From the NCBI GenBank assembly GCA_910578235.1, contig CAJTPP010000083.1, positions 2,566-10,399 on the forward strand: DNA of 7,834 nucleotides, read 5' to 3'. The stretch comes from an uncultured Clostridia bacterium (GTDB lineage Bacteria; Bacillota; Clostridia; UBA1381). Shown here piece by piece: positions 1 to 6,204 of this stretch; position 1 is the stretch's first letter; the number at the start of each line of letters is the position of its first letter. The notes below the pieces were generated by a model. The model ran no database searches. It was not told the origin of the DNA and saw only the letters and a list, made by a program, of their open reading frames with translations. A program made the position numbers and the translations under genes.

Positions 1-1
1 T

Positions 2-322
2 GTGGCAAAGGATCATGACCGATGTATAGGTTACGCCGGATACTGGAATGTTGCGGGAGAAGGCGATATAACAAATGTTGCGGTACTTCCCGAATATAGA
101 AGAAAAAGTGTCGGAAGCATGCTTATATCAGAAATAATAAAATCAGCCTATGATAGCAAGCTGACATTGCTGACGCTTGAAGTAAGAAAAAGCAATACCG
201 CGGCGCAGGGCTTGTATAAAAAGTACGGATTTGATATAATAGGTGAAAGAAAGCGGTATTACCGCGATAATGGCGAGGACGCATGGATTATGACAAAGTC
301 TTTGGATACGGATAAGGAGTGA
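2..322 (+). CDS. rimI: Ribosomal-protein-alanine N-acetyltransferase RimI, 5'-truncated by the window edge
   Basis: This GNAT-fold enzyme transfers an acetyl group from acetyl-CoA to a protein N-terminus; in E. coli the substrate is ribosomal protein S18. The 106 visible residues cover the second half of the fold: the acetyl-CoA-binding turn PEYRRKSVGSML (30-41), the LEVRKSN segment (59-65) and LYKKYGF (71-77). They end with the family-typical YYRDNGEDAWIM (86-97). Aligned by eye to E. coli RimI, Glu60 matches catalytic Glu103 and Tyr72 matches Tyr115, so about 43 N-terminal residues lie upstream. The GTG at position 2 is therefore not the likely start; the frame is open to the edge. One oddity is Ser37 where the turn normally has its first Gly (R-x-x-G-x-G). 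The stop lies 4 nt before tsaD, and the rimI-tsaD order is common in Bacillota (often after tsaE-tsaB), which supports RimI over another GNAT. Confidence 0.88.
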   Translation: MAKDHDRCIGYAGYWNVAGEGDITNVAVLPEYRRKSVGSMLISEIIKSAYDSKLTLLTLEVRKSNTAAQGLYKKYGFDIIGERKRYYRDNGEDAWIMTKSLDTDKE

Positions 323-326
323 TAAA

Positions 327-1328
327 GTGATTATACTGGGAATAGAAAGCTCGTGCGATGAGACGGCCGCCGCTGTAGTGTGCGATGGCAGAGAGGTTTT
401 GTCAAATATAATAAATACACAGATAGAGTTACATAAAAAGTTTGGCGGGGTTGTGCCTGAGGTTGCTTCAAGACGGCATATAGAGACGATAGATGCCGTT
501 ATAGACGAGGCACTCAGTGAGGCCGGTATAACATTTGACGATATTGACGCTATAGCTGTGACATATGGGCCGGGACTTGTGGGCGCATTGCTTGTAGGAG
601 TATCGACAGCTAAAGCGTTGGCGTTCGCATTAGGTAAGCCGCTTGTTCCTGTACATCATATTAAGGGACATATAATGGCTAATTTTGTGCAACACAAAAC
701 GCTTGAACCGCCGTTTGTTTGTCTTGTAGCGTCAGGAGGACACAGCCATATTGTGAGTGTAGAAGATTATACGCGGCTTGAGATAATGGGCAGAACACGT
801 GATGACGCTGCGGGTGAAGCCTTTGACAAGATTGCGCGTGTGCTTGGACTCGGTTATCCGGGAGGTCCGCTTATAGATAAGCTTGCGAAAGAGGGGAATA
901 CTAATGAGGTAAAATTCCCGCGTGTGCGTATGGATAATAATTCGTTGGATTTTTCGTTCAGCGGTGTAAAGACGGCTGTTATTAATTATCTTCACAAACA
1001 GGATCAGAATGGAACGGAATATAATAAGGCCGACATTGCGGCGAGCTTTCAGGACGCTGTCACAGACGTGCTGTGTGAGCATACTATAGAAGCCGCTCAA
1101 CGTAAAAACAGTAAAATTATTGCTATTGCGGGAGGTGTAGCCTCAAATAGCTCACTTAGGGAAAAAATGACAAGACTGGCGGATAAAGAGGGGATGAGAG
1201 TGATATATCCCAAGCCTGTTCTTTGTACTGATAATGCGGTGATGATAGCTTGCGCGGGATATTATGAATATATGGCTGGCACAAGAGCTGATATGACGCT
1301 CAACGCTGTACCGTCGCTTCAATTATAG
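327..1328 (+). CDS. tsaD: tRNA N6-adenosine threonylcarbamoyltransferase TsaD
   Basis: TsaD transfers the threonylcarbamoyl group onto A37 of ANN-decoding tRNAs to make t6A, working in the cytoplasm with TsaB and TsaE. The protein has 333 residues, the usual bacterial length. It opens with the ASKHA phosphate-binding strand (ILGIESSCDETAAA, 3-16). The metal ligands are visible as His111 and His115 in HHIKGH, and Asp302 in CTDNA. The SGGH loop is at 136-139, Asp167 lies in EAFDKIAR, and GGVASN is at 269-274, as in the family. The start is GTG: an AAGGAG Shine-Dalgarno at 314-319 sits 7 nt upstream, inside the end of rimI, and the protein begins directly at the conserved strand. The 4-nt gap to rimI suggests coupled translation. 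No key residue is missing and no fusion is seen. tsaB and tsaE are not in the window and may lie upstream. Confidence 0.97.
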   Translation: MIILGIESSCDETAAAVVCDGREVLSNIINTQIELHKKFGGVVPEVASRRHIETIDAVIDEALSEAGITFDDIDAIAVTYGPGLVGALLVGVSTAKALAFALGKPLVPVHHIKGHIMANFVQHKTLEPPFVCLVASGGHSHIVSVEDYTRLEIMGRTRDDAAGEAFDKIARVLGLGYPGGPLIDKLAKEGNTNEVKFPRVRMDNNSLDFSFSGVKTAVINYLHKQDQNGTEYNKADIAASFQDAVTDVLCEHTIEAAQRKNSKIIAIAGGVASNSSLREKMTRLADKEGMRVIYPKPVLCTDNAVMIACAGYYEYMAGTRADMTLNAVPSLQL

Positions 1329-1345
1329 ATAAAGGGAATAGTAAA

Positions 1346-2440
1346 ATGGAAAAATTGTATGTGGATTTAGGTAAAAATTCTTATGATATATTATTTTCGG
1401 ACAGCTTCGACGCTTTGTCAAAAGCATTGGAAGATATTAAAGCGCCTCAAAAACTTCTTGTTGTAACAGACAGTAATGTGGCGGGACTGTATGCGGAGGA
1501 TGTAAATACTCTGCTTAAAACGCGCGGCTATGACAGCGCTGTATATGCGTTTAAGGCAGGCGAAGAAAACAAGCGTATGGATACTGTTCTGGGAATATGC
1601 GGAGCGTGCGTTGAACATGAAATGGACAGAAAAAGCATGATAGTCGCGCTTGGCGGCGGAGTAGTAGGTGATATGGCAGGTTTTGCGGCGTCGATTTATA
1701 TGCGGGGGATAGATTTTATTCAGATACCAACGACGCTTTTGGCGCAGTCGGACAGCTCTGTAGGCGGTAAAACAGGTATTGATTTTATGGACAGTAAGAA
1801 TATATTGGGAAGCTTTCATCAGCCGAGACTGGTGTATATAAATGTCAATACTCTTAGAACACTGCCGAAGGAACAGTTTATATCAGGTATGGGCGAGGTT
1901 ATAAAGCACGGAATAATCTGCGACAGCGATTTTTTTGATTATATTGAGAATAACAGCGGACACATAAAATCTCTCGATAGTGATACGCTTATAAATATGG
2001 ATAAAATCAACTGTTCAATTAAAGCGAGAGTTGTTGAACGGGATGAAAAGGAAAATGGGTTGCGAGCCATTCTGAATTTCGGTCATACGATAGGACATGC
2101 GGTAGAGTCGGCGTATGATTTTAAGATGACGCATGGTGAGTGTGTGGGAATAGGAATGATCGGAGCGTCATATATCGCTTATAAGAGAGGCATGATTGCT
2201 GAGAAAATGCTAAAACGTACAGAAAATATACTTGCAATGTACGGTTTTAGGACAAGAGTGACACTGCCGCCGGATGAAACGGTTTTTGCGTTTATGCAAA
2301 AGGATAAAAAAAAGATTGCCGGCAAGCTTAAATTTGTGCTGCCCGTAGGGATTGGTGATGTTGTGCAGACAACCGATGTGACCAAGCAAGAAATATTTGA
2401 GACTTTTAAATACATTTCAAGGCGGGAGAGTAATATATGA
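1346..2440 (+). CDS. aroB: 3-dehydroquinate synthase
   Basis: AroB converts DAHP (3-deoxy-D-arabino-heptulosonate 7-phosphate) to 3-dehydroquinate, the second step of the shikimate pathway, using NAD and a divalent metal. The 364 residues are the normal length. The Rossmann part carries the NAD-binding ALGGGVVGDMAGFAAS (101-116), followed by PTTLLAQSDSSVGGKTGID (128-146) and KNILGSFHQP (151-160). Metal ligands are Glu184 in GEVIKHG, His247 in NFGHTIGH and His263 in THGE. Lys151 and Lys187 match conserved substrate-contacting lysines. The ATG is preceded by AAAGGGA (1331-1337) at 8 nt. It follows tsaD after 17 nt and shares an ATGA with lspA. No other shikimate gene is present, so this looks like an aroB separated from the rest of its pathway and carried in a housekeeping operon. 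Confidence 0.97.
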   Translation: MEKLYVDLGKNSYDILFSDSFDALSKALEDIKAPQKLLVVTDSNVAGLYAEDVNTLLKTRGYDSAVYAFKAGEENKRMDTVLGICGACVEHEMDRKSMIVALGGGVVGDMAGFAASIYMRGIDFIQIPTTLLAQSDSSVGGKTGIDFMDSKNILGSFHQPRLVYINVNTLRTLPKEQFISGMGEVIKHGIICDSDFFDYIENNSGHIKSLDSDTLINMDKINCSIKARVVERDEKENGLRAILNFGHTIGHAVESAYDFKMTHGECVGIGMIGASYIAYKRGMIAEKMLKRTENILAMYGFRTRVTLPPDETVFAFMQKDKKKIAGKLKFVLPVGIGDVVQTTDVTKQEIFETFKYISRRESNI

Positions 2441-2913
2441 TATATATTTTGATTACAATAATTATAACAGCAGCTGATCAATTGATAAAATATTTTGTGT
2501 CGGACAGTATGATGGTCGGACAGACGGCATTTTCGGTATTAAATGTGTTTGATATAACATATGTGCAGAACAGAGGGGCGGCATTTTCTATGCTTTCAGG
2601 AAAACTCTCATTGCTCAGCGTTATTTCGATTGTGTTCTGCATAGGTGTGGCTGTGTACTGGATACGAAAAAAACCCAAGCATCCGCTTTTATGCACATCG
2701 TTGACTATGCTGTTTGCGGGAGCGCTCGGGAATGGGATTGACAGGATTTTCCGCGGCTTTGTTGTGGATTATATCCGTACGCTTTTTATAGATTTTCCTG
2801 TCTTTAATATTGCGGATATTGGTATTACAATAGGCGCGGCTTTACTCGTAATATATGTAATATGGTTCGACAGAGAGGATAAAAATGCGGAAAATAGTGC
2901 TGAAAGCAAATGA
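2437..2913 (+). CDS. lspA: Lipoprotein signal peptidase (signal peptidase II)
   Basis: LspA is the integral-membrane aspartyl protease that removes signal peptides from diacylglyceryl-modified prolipoproteins, just before the lipobox cysteine. The 158-residue protein shows four hydrophobic segments at about 2-12, 56-76, 86-98 and 122-143. Family motifs are present: Asp14 in AADQLIK, NRGAAFSML (45-53), GNGIDRI (98-104), VVDYI (109-113) and FNIADIGI (123-130). The catalytic pair is Asp111 and Asp127. The second motif reads ADIG where ADS is usual, a mild variation. The ATG overlaps the aroB stop as ATGA, and a GGGAG site lies in 2421-2430. The 3' end overlaps the next gene by 29 nt. The lspA followed by RluD-type synthase order is also found in B. 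subtilis (lspA-ylyB), which supports both calls. Confidence 0.97.
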   Translation: MIYILITIIITAADQLIKYFVSDSMMVGQTAFSVLNVFDITYVQNRGAAFSMLSGKLSLLSVISIVFCIGVAVYWIRKKPKHPLLCTSLTMLFAGALGNGIDRIFRGFVVDYIRTLFIDFPVFNIADIGITIGAALLVIYVIWFDREDKNAENSAESK

Positions 2914-3829
2914 TGAGAATGCCGGAGAAAGGCTGGATATTTGTATATTAAATTTATCAAATATTTTTACTGATAAATTTATAGCTGATAATTCTGATAT
3001 TTCCAGAAGCTACGCGGCAAGGCTTTGCGAAGACGGATTGGTAAACGGCGGCGGAAAGATATTCGCAAAAAAATATAAAATTACGGGCGCGGAGGAATTT
3101 ATTATAGATGTTCCCGATCCTGAGGAACTTTCTGTTGAAGGGGAGAATATTCCTCTTGACATAGTTTATGAGGATAAGGATGTAGTTGTTGTAAATAAAC
3201 CTCAAGGACTTTGCGTGCATCCGGCTCCGGGCAATGAAAGCGGGACTCTGGTAAACGGGCTTATATATCATTGCGGAAATGAATTGTCAGCGATTAACGG
3301 TATTATACGCCCGGGAATTGTACACCGCATAGATAAGGACACCTCCGGGTTGCTTATTGTCGCTAAAAACAATGAAGCGCATATAAAGCTGTCGGAACAG
3401 CTAAAAGAACGTAAGGCTATGCGGAAATATACGGCGCTTGTAAACGGAAATATAAAAGAGGATAGCGGTAGTATAAACAAGCCTATCGGCAGAAATCCGT
3501 TTGACAGAAAGAAAATGGCAGTGGTACAGGGAGGACGCGAGGCTGTGACGTATTTTAGCGTGATTGAGCGTTTTGGGCAGTACACGCTTGTTGAATGTAT
3601 TCTGGAGACTGGACGAACACATCAAATACGGGTGCATATGGCTTCGATAGGACACAGTATTGTTGGAGACATGTTGTATGGAATAAAAAAGGAAAAATTT
3701 TCACTAAACGGTCAGCTTTTACATGCAACGACTATTGGATTTATTCATCCTTCCAATGGAAAGATGATGAATTTTACAAGTGAAATTCCTGACTATTTCC
3801 AGAATGTCCTAAAAAAACTAAGAAAATAA
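2885..3829 (+). CDS. rluD: RluA/RluD-family 23S rRNA pseudouridine synthase with an extended S4 domain
   Basis: The enzyme isomerises specific uridines in RNA to pseudouridine. RluD-type members act on 23S rRNA helix 69, but the exact target here is not proven, and a YlyB-like name would also fit. It has 314 residues. An N-terminal S4 RNA-binding domain covers about 15-80. The catalytic domain carries VYEDKDVVVVNKPQGLCVHP (94-113), then HRIDKDTSGLLIVAK (147-161) with catalytic Asp150, then RKYTALV (180-186) and ETGRTHQIRVHM (241-252). The ATG at 2885 has an AGAGAGG-like site about 6 nt upstream, and the protein begins just before the conserved GERLD, so the 29-nt overlap with lspA looks genuine. 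The S4 loop between GERLD and SRSYA is about 11 residues longer than in B. subtilis YlyB as I recall it, and that stretch holds a perfect inverted repeat (listed separately). Confidence 0.93.
   Translation: MRKIVLKANDENAGERLDICILNLSNIFTDKFIADNSDISRSYAARLCEDGLVNGGGKIFAKKYKITGAEEFIIDVPDPEELSVEGENIPLDIVYEDKDVVVVNKPQGLCVHPAPGNESGTLVNGLIYHCGNELSAINGIIRPGIVHRIDKDTSGLLIVAKNNEAHIKLSEQLKERKAMRKYTALVNGNIKEDSGSINKPIGRNPFDRKKMAVVQGGREAVTYFSVIERFGQYTLVECILETGRTHQIRVHMASIGHSIVGDMLYGIKKEKFSLNGQLLHATTIGFIHPSNGKMMNFTSEIPDYFQNVLKKLRK
2949..2981. repeat. 11-bp perfect inverted repeat inside rluD
   Basis: The arms TAAATTTATCA (2949-2959) and TGATAAATTTA (2971-2981) are exact reverse complements separated by an 11-nt spacer. 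The whole 33-bp unit is very AT-rich. It lies within codons 22-33 of rluD and coincides with an apparent extra loop in the S4 domain. It contains no stop in frame. Whether it is an inserted palindromic element or chance AT-rich symmetry cannot be decided from one genome. Confidence 0.6.
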
Positions 3830-3843
3830 TAAATTTTTTATTA

Positions 3844-3870
3844 AAAATGCAGGCTAAGGCTTGCATTTTA
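3844..3870 (+). terminator. Probable intrinsic terminator after rluD
   Basis: An 11-bp stem pairs AAAATGCAGGC (3844-3854) with GCTTGCATTTT (3859-3869) around a TAAG loop, with one G-U pair. The core stem TGCAGGC/GCTTGCA is followed by TTTTA. It begins 15 nt after the rluD stop. The U tract is short and partly paired with the upstream A tract, so efficiency may be modest and some read-through into ddl is possible. Confidence 0.55.
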
Positions 3871-3894
3871 AGTATGAAAACGGTATTATATAAT
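3866..3894 (+). promoter_or_regulatory. Candidate sigma-A-type promoter for the ddl operon
   Basis: A perfect TATAAT lies at 3889-3894. The best-placed -35 is TTTTAA at 3866-3871 with a 17-nt spacer; it matches TTGACA at only three positions and overlaps the 3' arm of the preceding terminator. Transcription would begin near 3901, giving a leader of about 25 nt before the ddl ATG. That is too short for a riboswitch. The weak -35 may mean activator dependence or simply low strength. Confidence 0.5.
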
Positions 3895-3926
3895 TATAGT
3901 AAGTTTGATTTGGGAGTGAGTACAGA

Positions 3927-4985
3927 ATGAAAGAGCTATGTGTTGTATTCGGCGGACAGTCGCCTGAACATGAAATTTCAAGGAAATCAGTTACGTCAAT
4001 TTTACATCATCTTGATAAAAATAAATATCATATATCACTTATAGGTATAACCAAAAAAGGCGCATGGTATTTATACAGTGGTGATTATGCCAATATAGAA
4101 GACGGCGAATGGGAGAAAGACACATCCAATTTACATAAAGCGGTTATTTCGCCTGACGGCGAAGATAAGGCGATTATTGTTTTTAACGGCGATAAAATAA
4201 GTAAAATTTATCCTGAAGTCATATTTCCTGTTCTTCACGGCGAGTATGGAGAGGACGGCACAATACAGGGGTTGTTTGAATTGTCGGGAATACCGTATGT
4301 TGGTATGGGAGTTATGGCCTCGGCTAACGCTATGGATAAGACTTCGTCCAAGGTTGTTTTTGCGGACGCGGGAATACCTCAGGCGGATTGGGTCGTTGCA
4401 AATAGCTCGGATGATTATGAACAGAAAATGGATGAAATAGAAAATAAGCTCGGGTATCCTTGTTTTGTAAAGCCTGCAAGAACCGGATCGTCAGTGGGAG
4501 TAGGTAAAGCTCATGACAGGAAGGAGCTTAAACTGGCTCTTGAAAACGCGGCAAAGTTTGATAGAAAGATACTTGTCGAAGAGCATATAGACGGCCATGA
4601 GGTGGAATGCGCTGTGTTGGGAAATGAAAATCCGAAGGCTGCCACAGTTGGAGAAATCATGCCTACGGTTGAATTTTATGATTTTGACGCCAAGTATAAT
4701 GATAACTCTACTAAGCTGAAAATTCCTGCGGATTTGCCTCAGAAAACTATTGATACAATACGAAAATATGCGGTTACCGCATTTAAAGCTCTTGACGGCA
4801 GCGGACTTTCAAGAGTGGATTTTTTTGTGAAGCATAGTGACGGCAGTGTTATTTTGAATGAGATTAACACGCTTCCCGGTTTTACCAGTATAAGTATGTA
4901 TCCTAAGCTTTGGGACGCGGTGGGGATTGAGTATAGTGAGCTTCTTGACAACCTTATTGCGCTTGCGGAAAAGAGAGTAAAGTGA
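3927..4985 (+). CDS. ddl: D-alanine--D-alanine ligase
   Basis: Ddl uses ATP to join two D-alanines into the dipeptide that ends the peptidoglycan stem peptide. The 352 residues have the length of the DdlA-like subgroup. The N-terminal domain shows FGGQSPEHEIS (8-18), with Glu14 likely the first D-Ala contact, and LHGEYGEDGTIQG (103-115). The ATP-grasp domain follows: Lys138, Lys182 in FVKPARTGSSVG (180-191), the EEH segment (218-220), Asp298, Glu312 and NEINTLPGFTS (311-321). The omega loop reads EFYDFDAKY. Its Tyr257 matches E. coli DdlB Tyr216, the residue associated with D-Ala rather than D-lactate specificity, so this is not a Van-type depsipeptide ligase. A GGGAG site (3912-3916) lies 10 nt before the ATG. 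It is first in its operon, and its stop overlaps the murI start as TGATG. Confidence 0.97.
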   Translation: MKELCVVFGGQSPEHEISRKSVTSILHHLDKNKYHISLIGITKKGAWYLYSGDYANIEDGEWEKDTSNLHKAVISPDGEDKAIIVFNGDKISKIYPEVIFPVLHGEYGEDGTIQGLFELSGIPYVGMGVMASANAMDKTSSKVVFADAGIPQADWVVANSSDDYEQKMDEIENKLGYPCFVKPARTGSSVGVGKAHDRKELKLALENAAKFDRKILVEEHIDGHEVECAVLGNENPKAATVGEIMPTVEFYDFDAKYNDNSTKLKIPADLPQKTIDTIRKYAVTAFKALDGSGLSRVDFFVKHSDGSVILNEINTLPGFTSISMYPKLWDAVGIEYSELLDNLIALAEKRVK

Positions 4986-5794
4986 TGAATAATAAAAGTA
5001 TAGGAGTATTTGATTCGGGACTGGGCGGTCTTACTGCTGTTAAGCAGATAATGACTGAACTGCCCAATGAAAATATTATATATTTCGGAGACACCGGCAG
5101 GGTGCCGTATGGCACGCGTTCAAGAGAGACAATTTTGAAATATACCAGAAGCGATATACGTTTTTTGAAAACATTTGACGTAAAGATTATAGTTATTGCG
5201 TGCGGTACGGCAAGCTCTGCGGCGCTGCCTATGATAAAGAATGAATTTGATATTCCGATTGTTGGCGTTATTGACGCTGCGGTATATGCGGCAGTGAGAG
5301 CGACAAAAAACAAAAAAATTGGCGTAATCGGCACATCTGGTACCATAAAAAGCCGCGAATATGAAAATCAGATTAAGGAATATGATAGTGATATGCGCGT
5401 GTTTTCAAGGGAGTGTCCCATGTTTGTGCCGCTGGTGGAAAACGGATATTTCGACACGCCCGTTACGAAGCTTATTGTAGAGGAATATCTGGAGGAAATA
5501 CGCAGACACGGGGTTGATACGCTTATACTGGGCTGTACGCATTATCCTCTTCTTGAAAAGGTGATACATGAATATATGGGAGATGATGTTACGCTTATTA
5601 ATTCCGGAGCCGAGGTGGCAAAATATCTTAAAAAGAAGTTAGACTGTGAGAACGCTCACAGCGGTCAAACTGATGAAAATCAGTACAGGTATTATGTGAG
5701 CGATGATATATCAAGCTTTGAACAGCTTGGCGGAATATTCCTTGAAAGAGAAATTAACGGACAGGTGAATAAAATTGACATTGAAAAATACTGA
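4985..5794 (+). CDS. murI: Glutamate racemase
   Basis: MurI interconverts L- and D-glutamate without a cofactor and supplies D-Glu for the second position of the peptidoglycan stem peptide. The ATG at 4985 forms a TGATG overlap with ddl and has an AGAGAG site (4972-4977) at 7 nt. A GTG one codon earlier (4982) is possible but less likely. With the ATG the protein has 269 residues. It shows FDSGLGGLTA (9-18), GDTGRVPYG (35-43), the first catalytic Cys73 in IACGTAS (71-77) and the second, Cys184, in GCTHYPLL (183-190), with His186 adjacent. The usual motif after Cys73 is CNTA; here Asn is replaced by Gly74, and GDTAR reads GDTGR. Both substitutions are conservative in size. Together with ddl it makes two D-amino-acid precursors for the wall. 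Aspartate racemase is a less likely alternative, given the PYG and GCTHYPLL motifs. Confidence 0.95.
   Translation: MNNKSIGVFDSGLGGLTAVKQIMTELPNENIIYFGDTGRVPYGTRSRETILKYTRSDIRFLKTFDVKIIVIACGTASSAALPMIKNEFDIPIVGVIDAAVYAAVRATKNKKIGVIGTSGTIKSREYENQIKEYDSDMRVFSRECPMFVPLVENGYFDTPVTKLIVEEYLEEIRRHGVDTLILGCTHYPLLEKVIHEYMGDDVTLINSGAEVAKYLKKKLDCENAHSGQTDENQYRYYVSDDISSFEQLGGIFLEREINGQVNKIDIEKY
5763..5768 (+). promoter_or_regulatory. Ribosome binding site that fixes the TTG start of the DUF1934 gene
   Basis: AGGTGA lies 6 nt before the TTG at 5775. The same frame has a TGA at 5766-5768, so the start cannot be further upstream. The first in-frame ATG is 26 codons into the protein, after part of the predicted fold. 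The TTG at 5775 is therefore the best start; a second TTG at 5781 is the fallback but leaves 12 nt to the site. Confidence 0.6.
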
Positions 5795-6200
5795 TAATAG
5801 TTACCGTATAACAGTTAGCAACAAACAAACGATTGACAGCGAAACTAATATGATAGATGAAACTGCATACGGCAAGTATTATGAAAAAAACGGTAAGCAG
5901 TACATAATTTATAATACAGACCATGAAGGCGATAAAATATCGTCCGTAATAAAAATTGACAGGAACGGTGTCAGCATAAAACGAAGCGGAAGTATTAATT
6001 CATCAATGATGTATAAGGTAGATGAAAAACGGAGCTTTATGTATCATCTTCCGTACGGTGATATAGAAATGGAAATTGATACTCATAAAATATTTTCCGA
6101 TCTTTCAAATGAAGGCGGTTATATACGGCTTGAATATACTCTTACGGTGCAGGGAGAAAAATATTACAATGATATGAGCATAAAAGTGGTTAAGAGGTAG
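5775..6200 (+). CDS. DUF1934 (YwiB-like) small beta-barrel protein
   Basis: The 141-residue protein resembles the DUF1934 family, which includes B. subtilis YwiB and is predicted to form a calycin-like beta-barrel of unknown role. Supporting features are the length and the pattern of alternating short strands. The segment GKYYEKNGKQYIIYNTDHEG (33-52) fits the family's G-Y-x(n)-G-x-x-Y-I-x-Y signature. It is followed by VIKIDRNGVSIKRSG (58-72), YHLPYGDIEMEI (90-101) and a closing strand IRLEYTLTVQGEKYYNDMSI (117-136). There is no signal peptide or membrane segment, so it is likely cytoplasmic. It begins with TTG, overlaps the end of murI by 20 nt and ends 4 nt before the S41 peptidase gene. 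The assignment is by eye and the molecular function is unknown; its position suggests co-expression with wall-precursor genes but does not prove a shared task. Confidence 0.78.
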   Translation: MTLKNTDNSYRITVSNKQTIDSETNMIDETAYGKYYEKNGKQYIIYNTDHEGDKISSVIKIDRNGVSIKRSGSINSSMMYKVDEKRSFMYHLPYGDIEMEIDTHKIFSDLSNEGGYIRLEYTLTVQGEKYYNDMSIKVVKR

Positions 6201-6204
6201 ACAT

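Noticed and set aside
732..1100. Minus-strand 122-codon open frame inside tsaD
   Set aside because: It is antisense to a strongly supported gene, the peptide resembles no family I know, and it shows no clear ribosome site. It is a shadow of codon usage.
3595..3783. Plus-strand 62-codon frame inside rluD
   Set aside because: It overlaps the conserved C-terminal half of the synthase in another frame and has no recognisable protein features.
3895..3926. Riboswitch or T-box leader upstream of ddl
   Set aside because: The predicted leader is only about 25 nt, too short for any known riboswitch, and no T-box sequence is present.
4673..4699. Possibility that the ligase is a vancomycin-resistance D-Ala-D-Lac enzyme
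   Set aside because: The omega loop has AKY with Tyr257 as in D-Ala-D-Ala ligases, and no vanH, vanX or vanRS genes are nearby.
4954..5346. Minus-strand 130-codon open frame inside murI, rich in hydrophobic residues
   Set aside because: It is fully antisense to murI motifs that are clearly under coding constraint. Apparent hydrophobic runs are common on the antisense strand of ordinary genes.
5644..5661. Small hairpin CTGTGAG-AACG-CTCACAG in the 3' part of murI
   Set aside because: A 7-bp stem in coding sequence, in a variable linker region, with no U tract and no gene boundary. It could easily occur by chance in a window this size.
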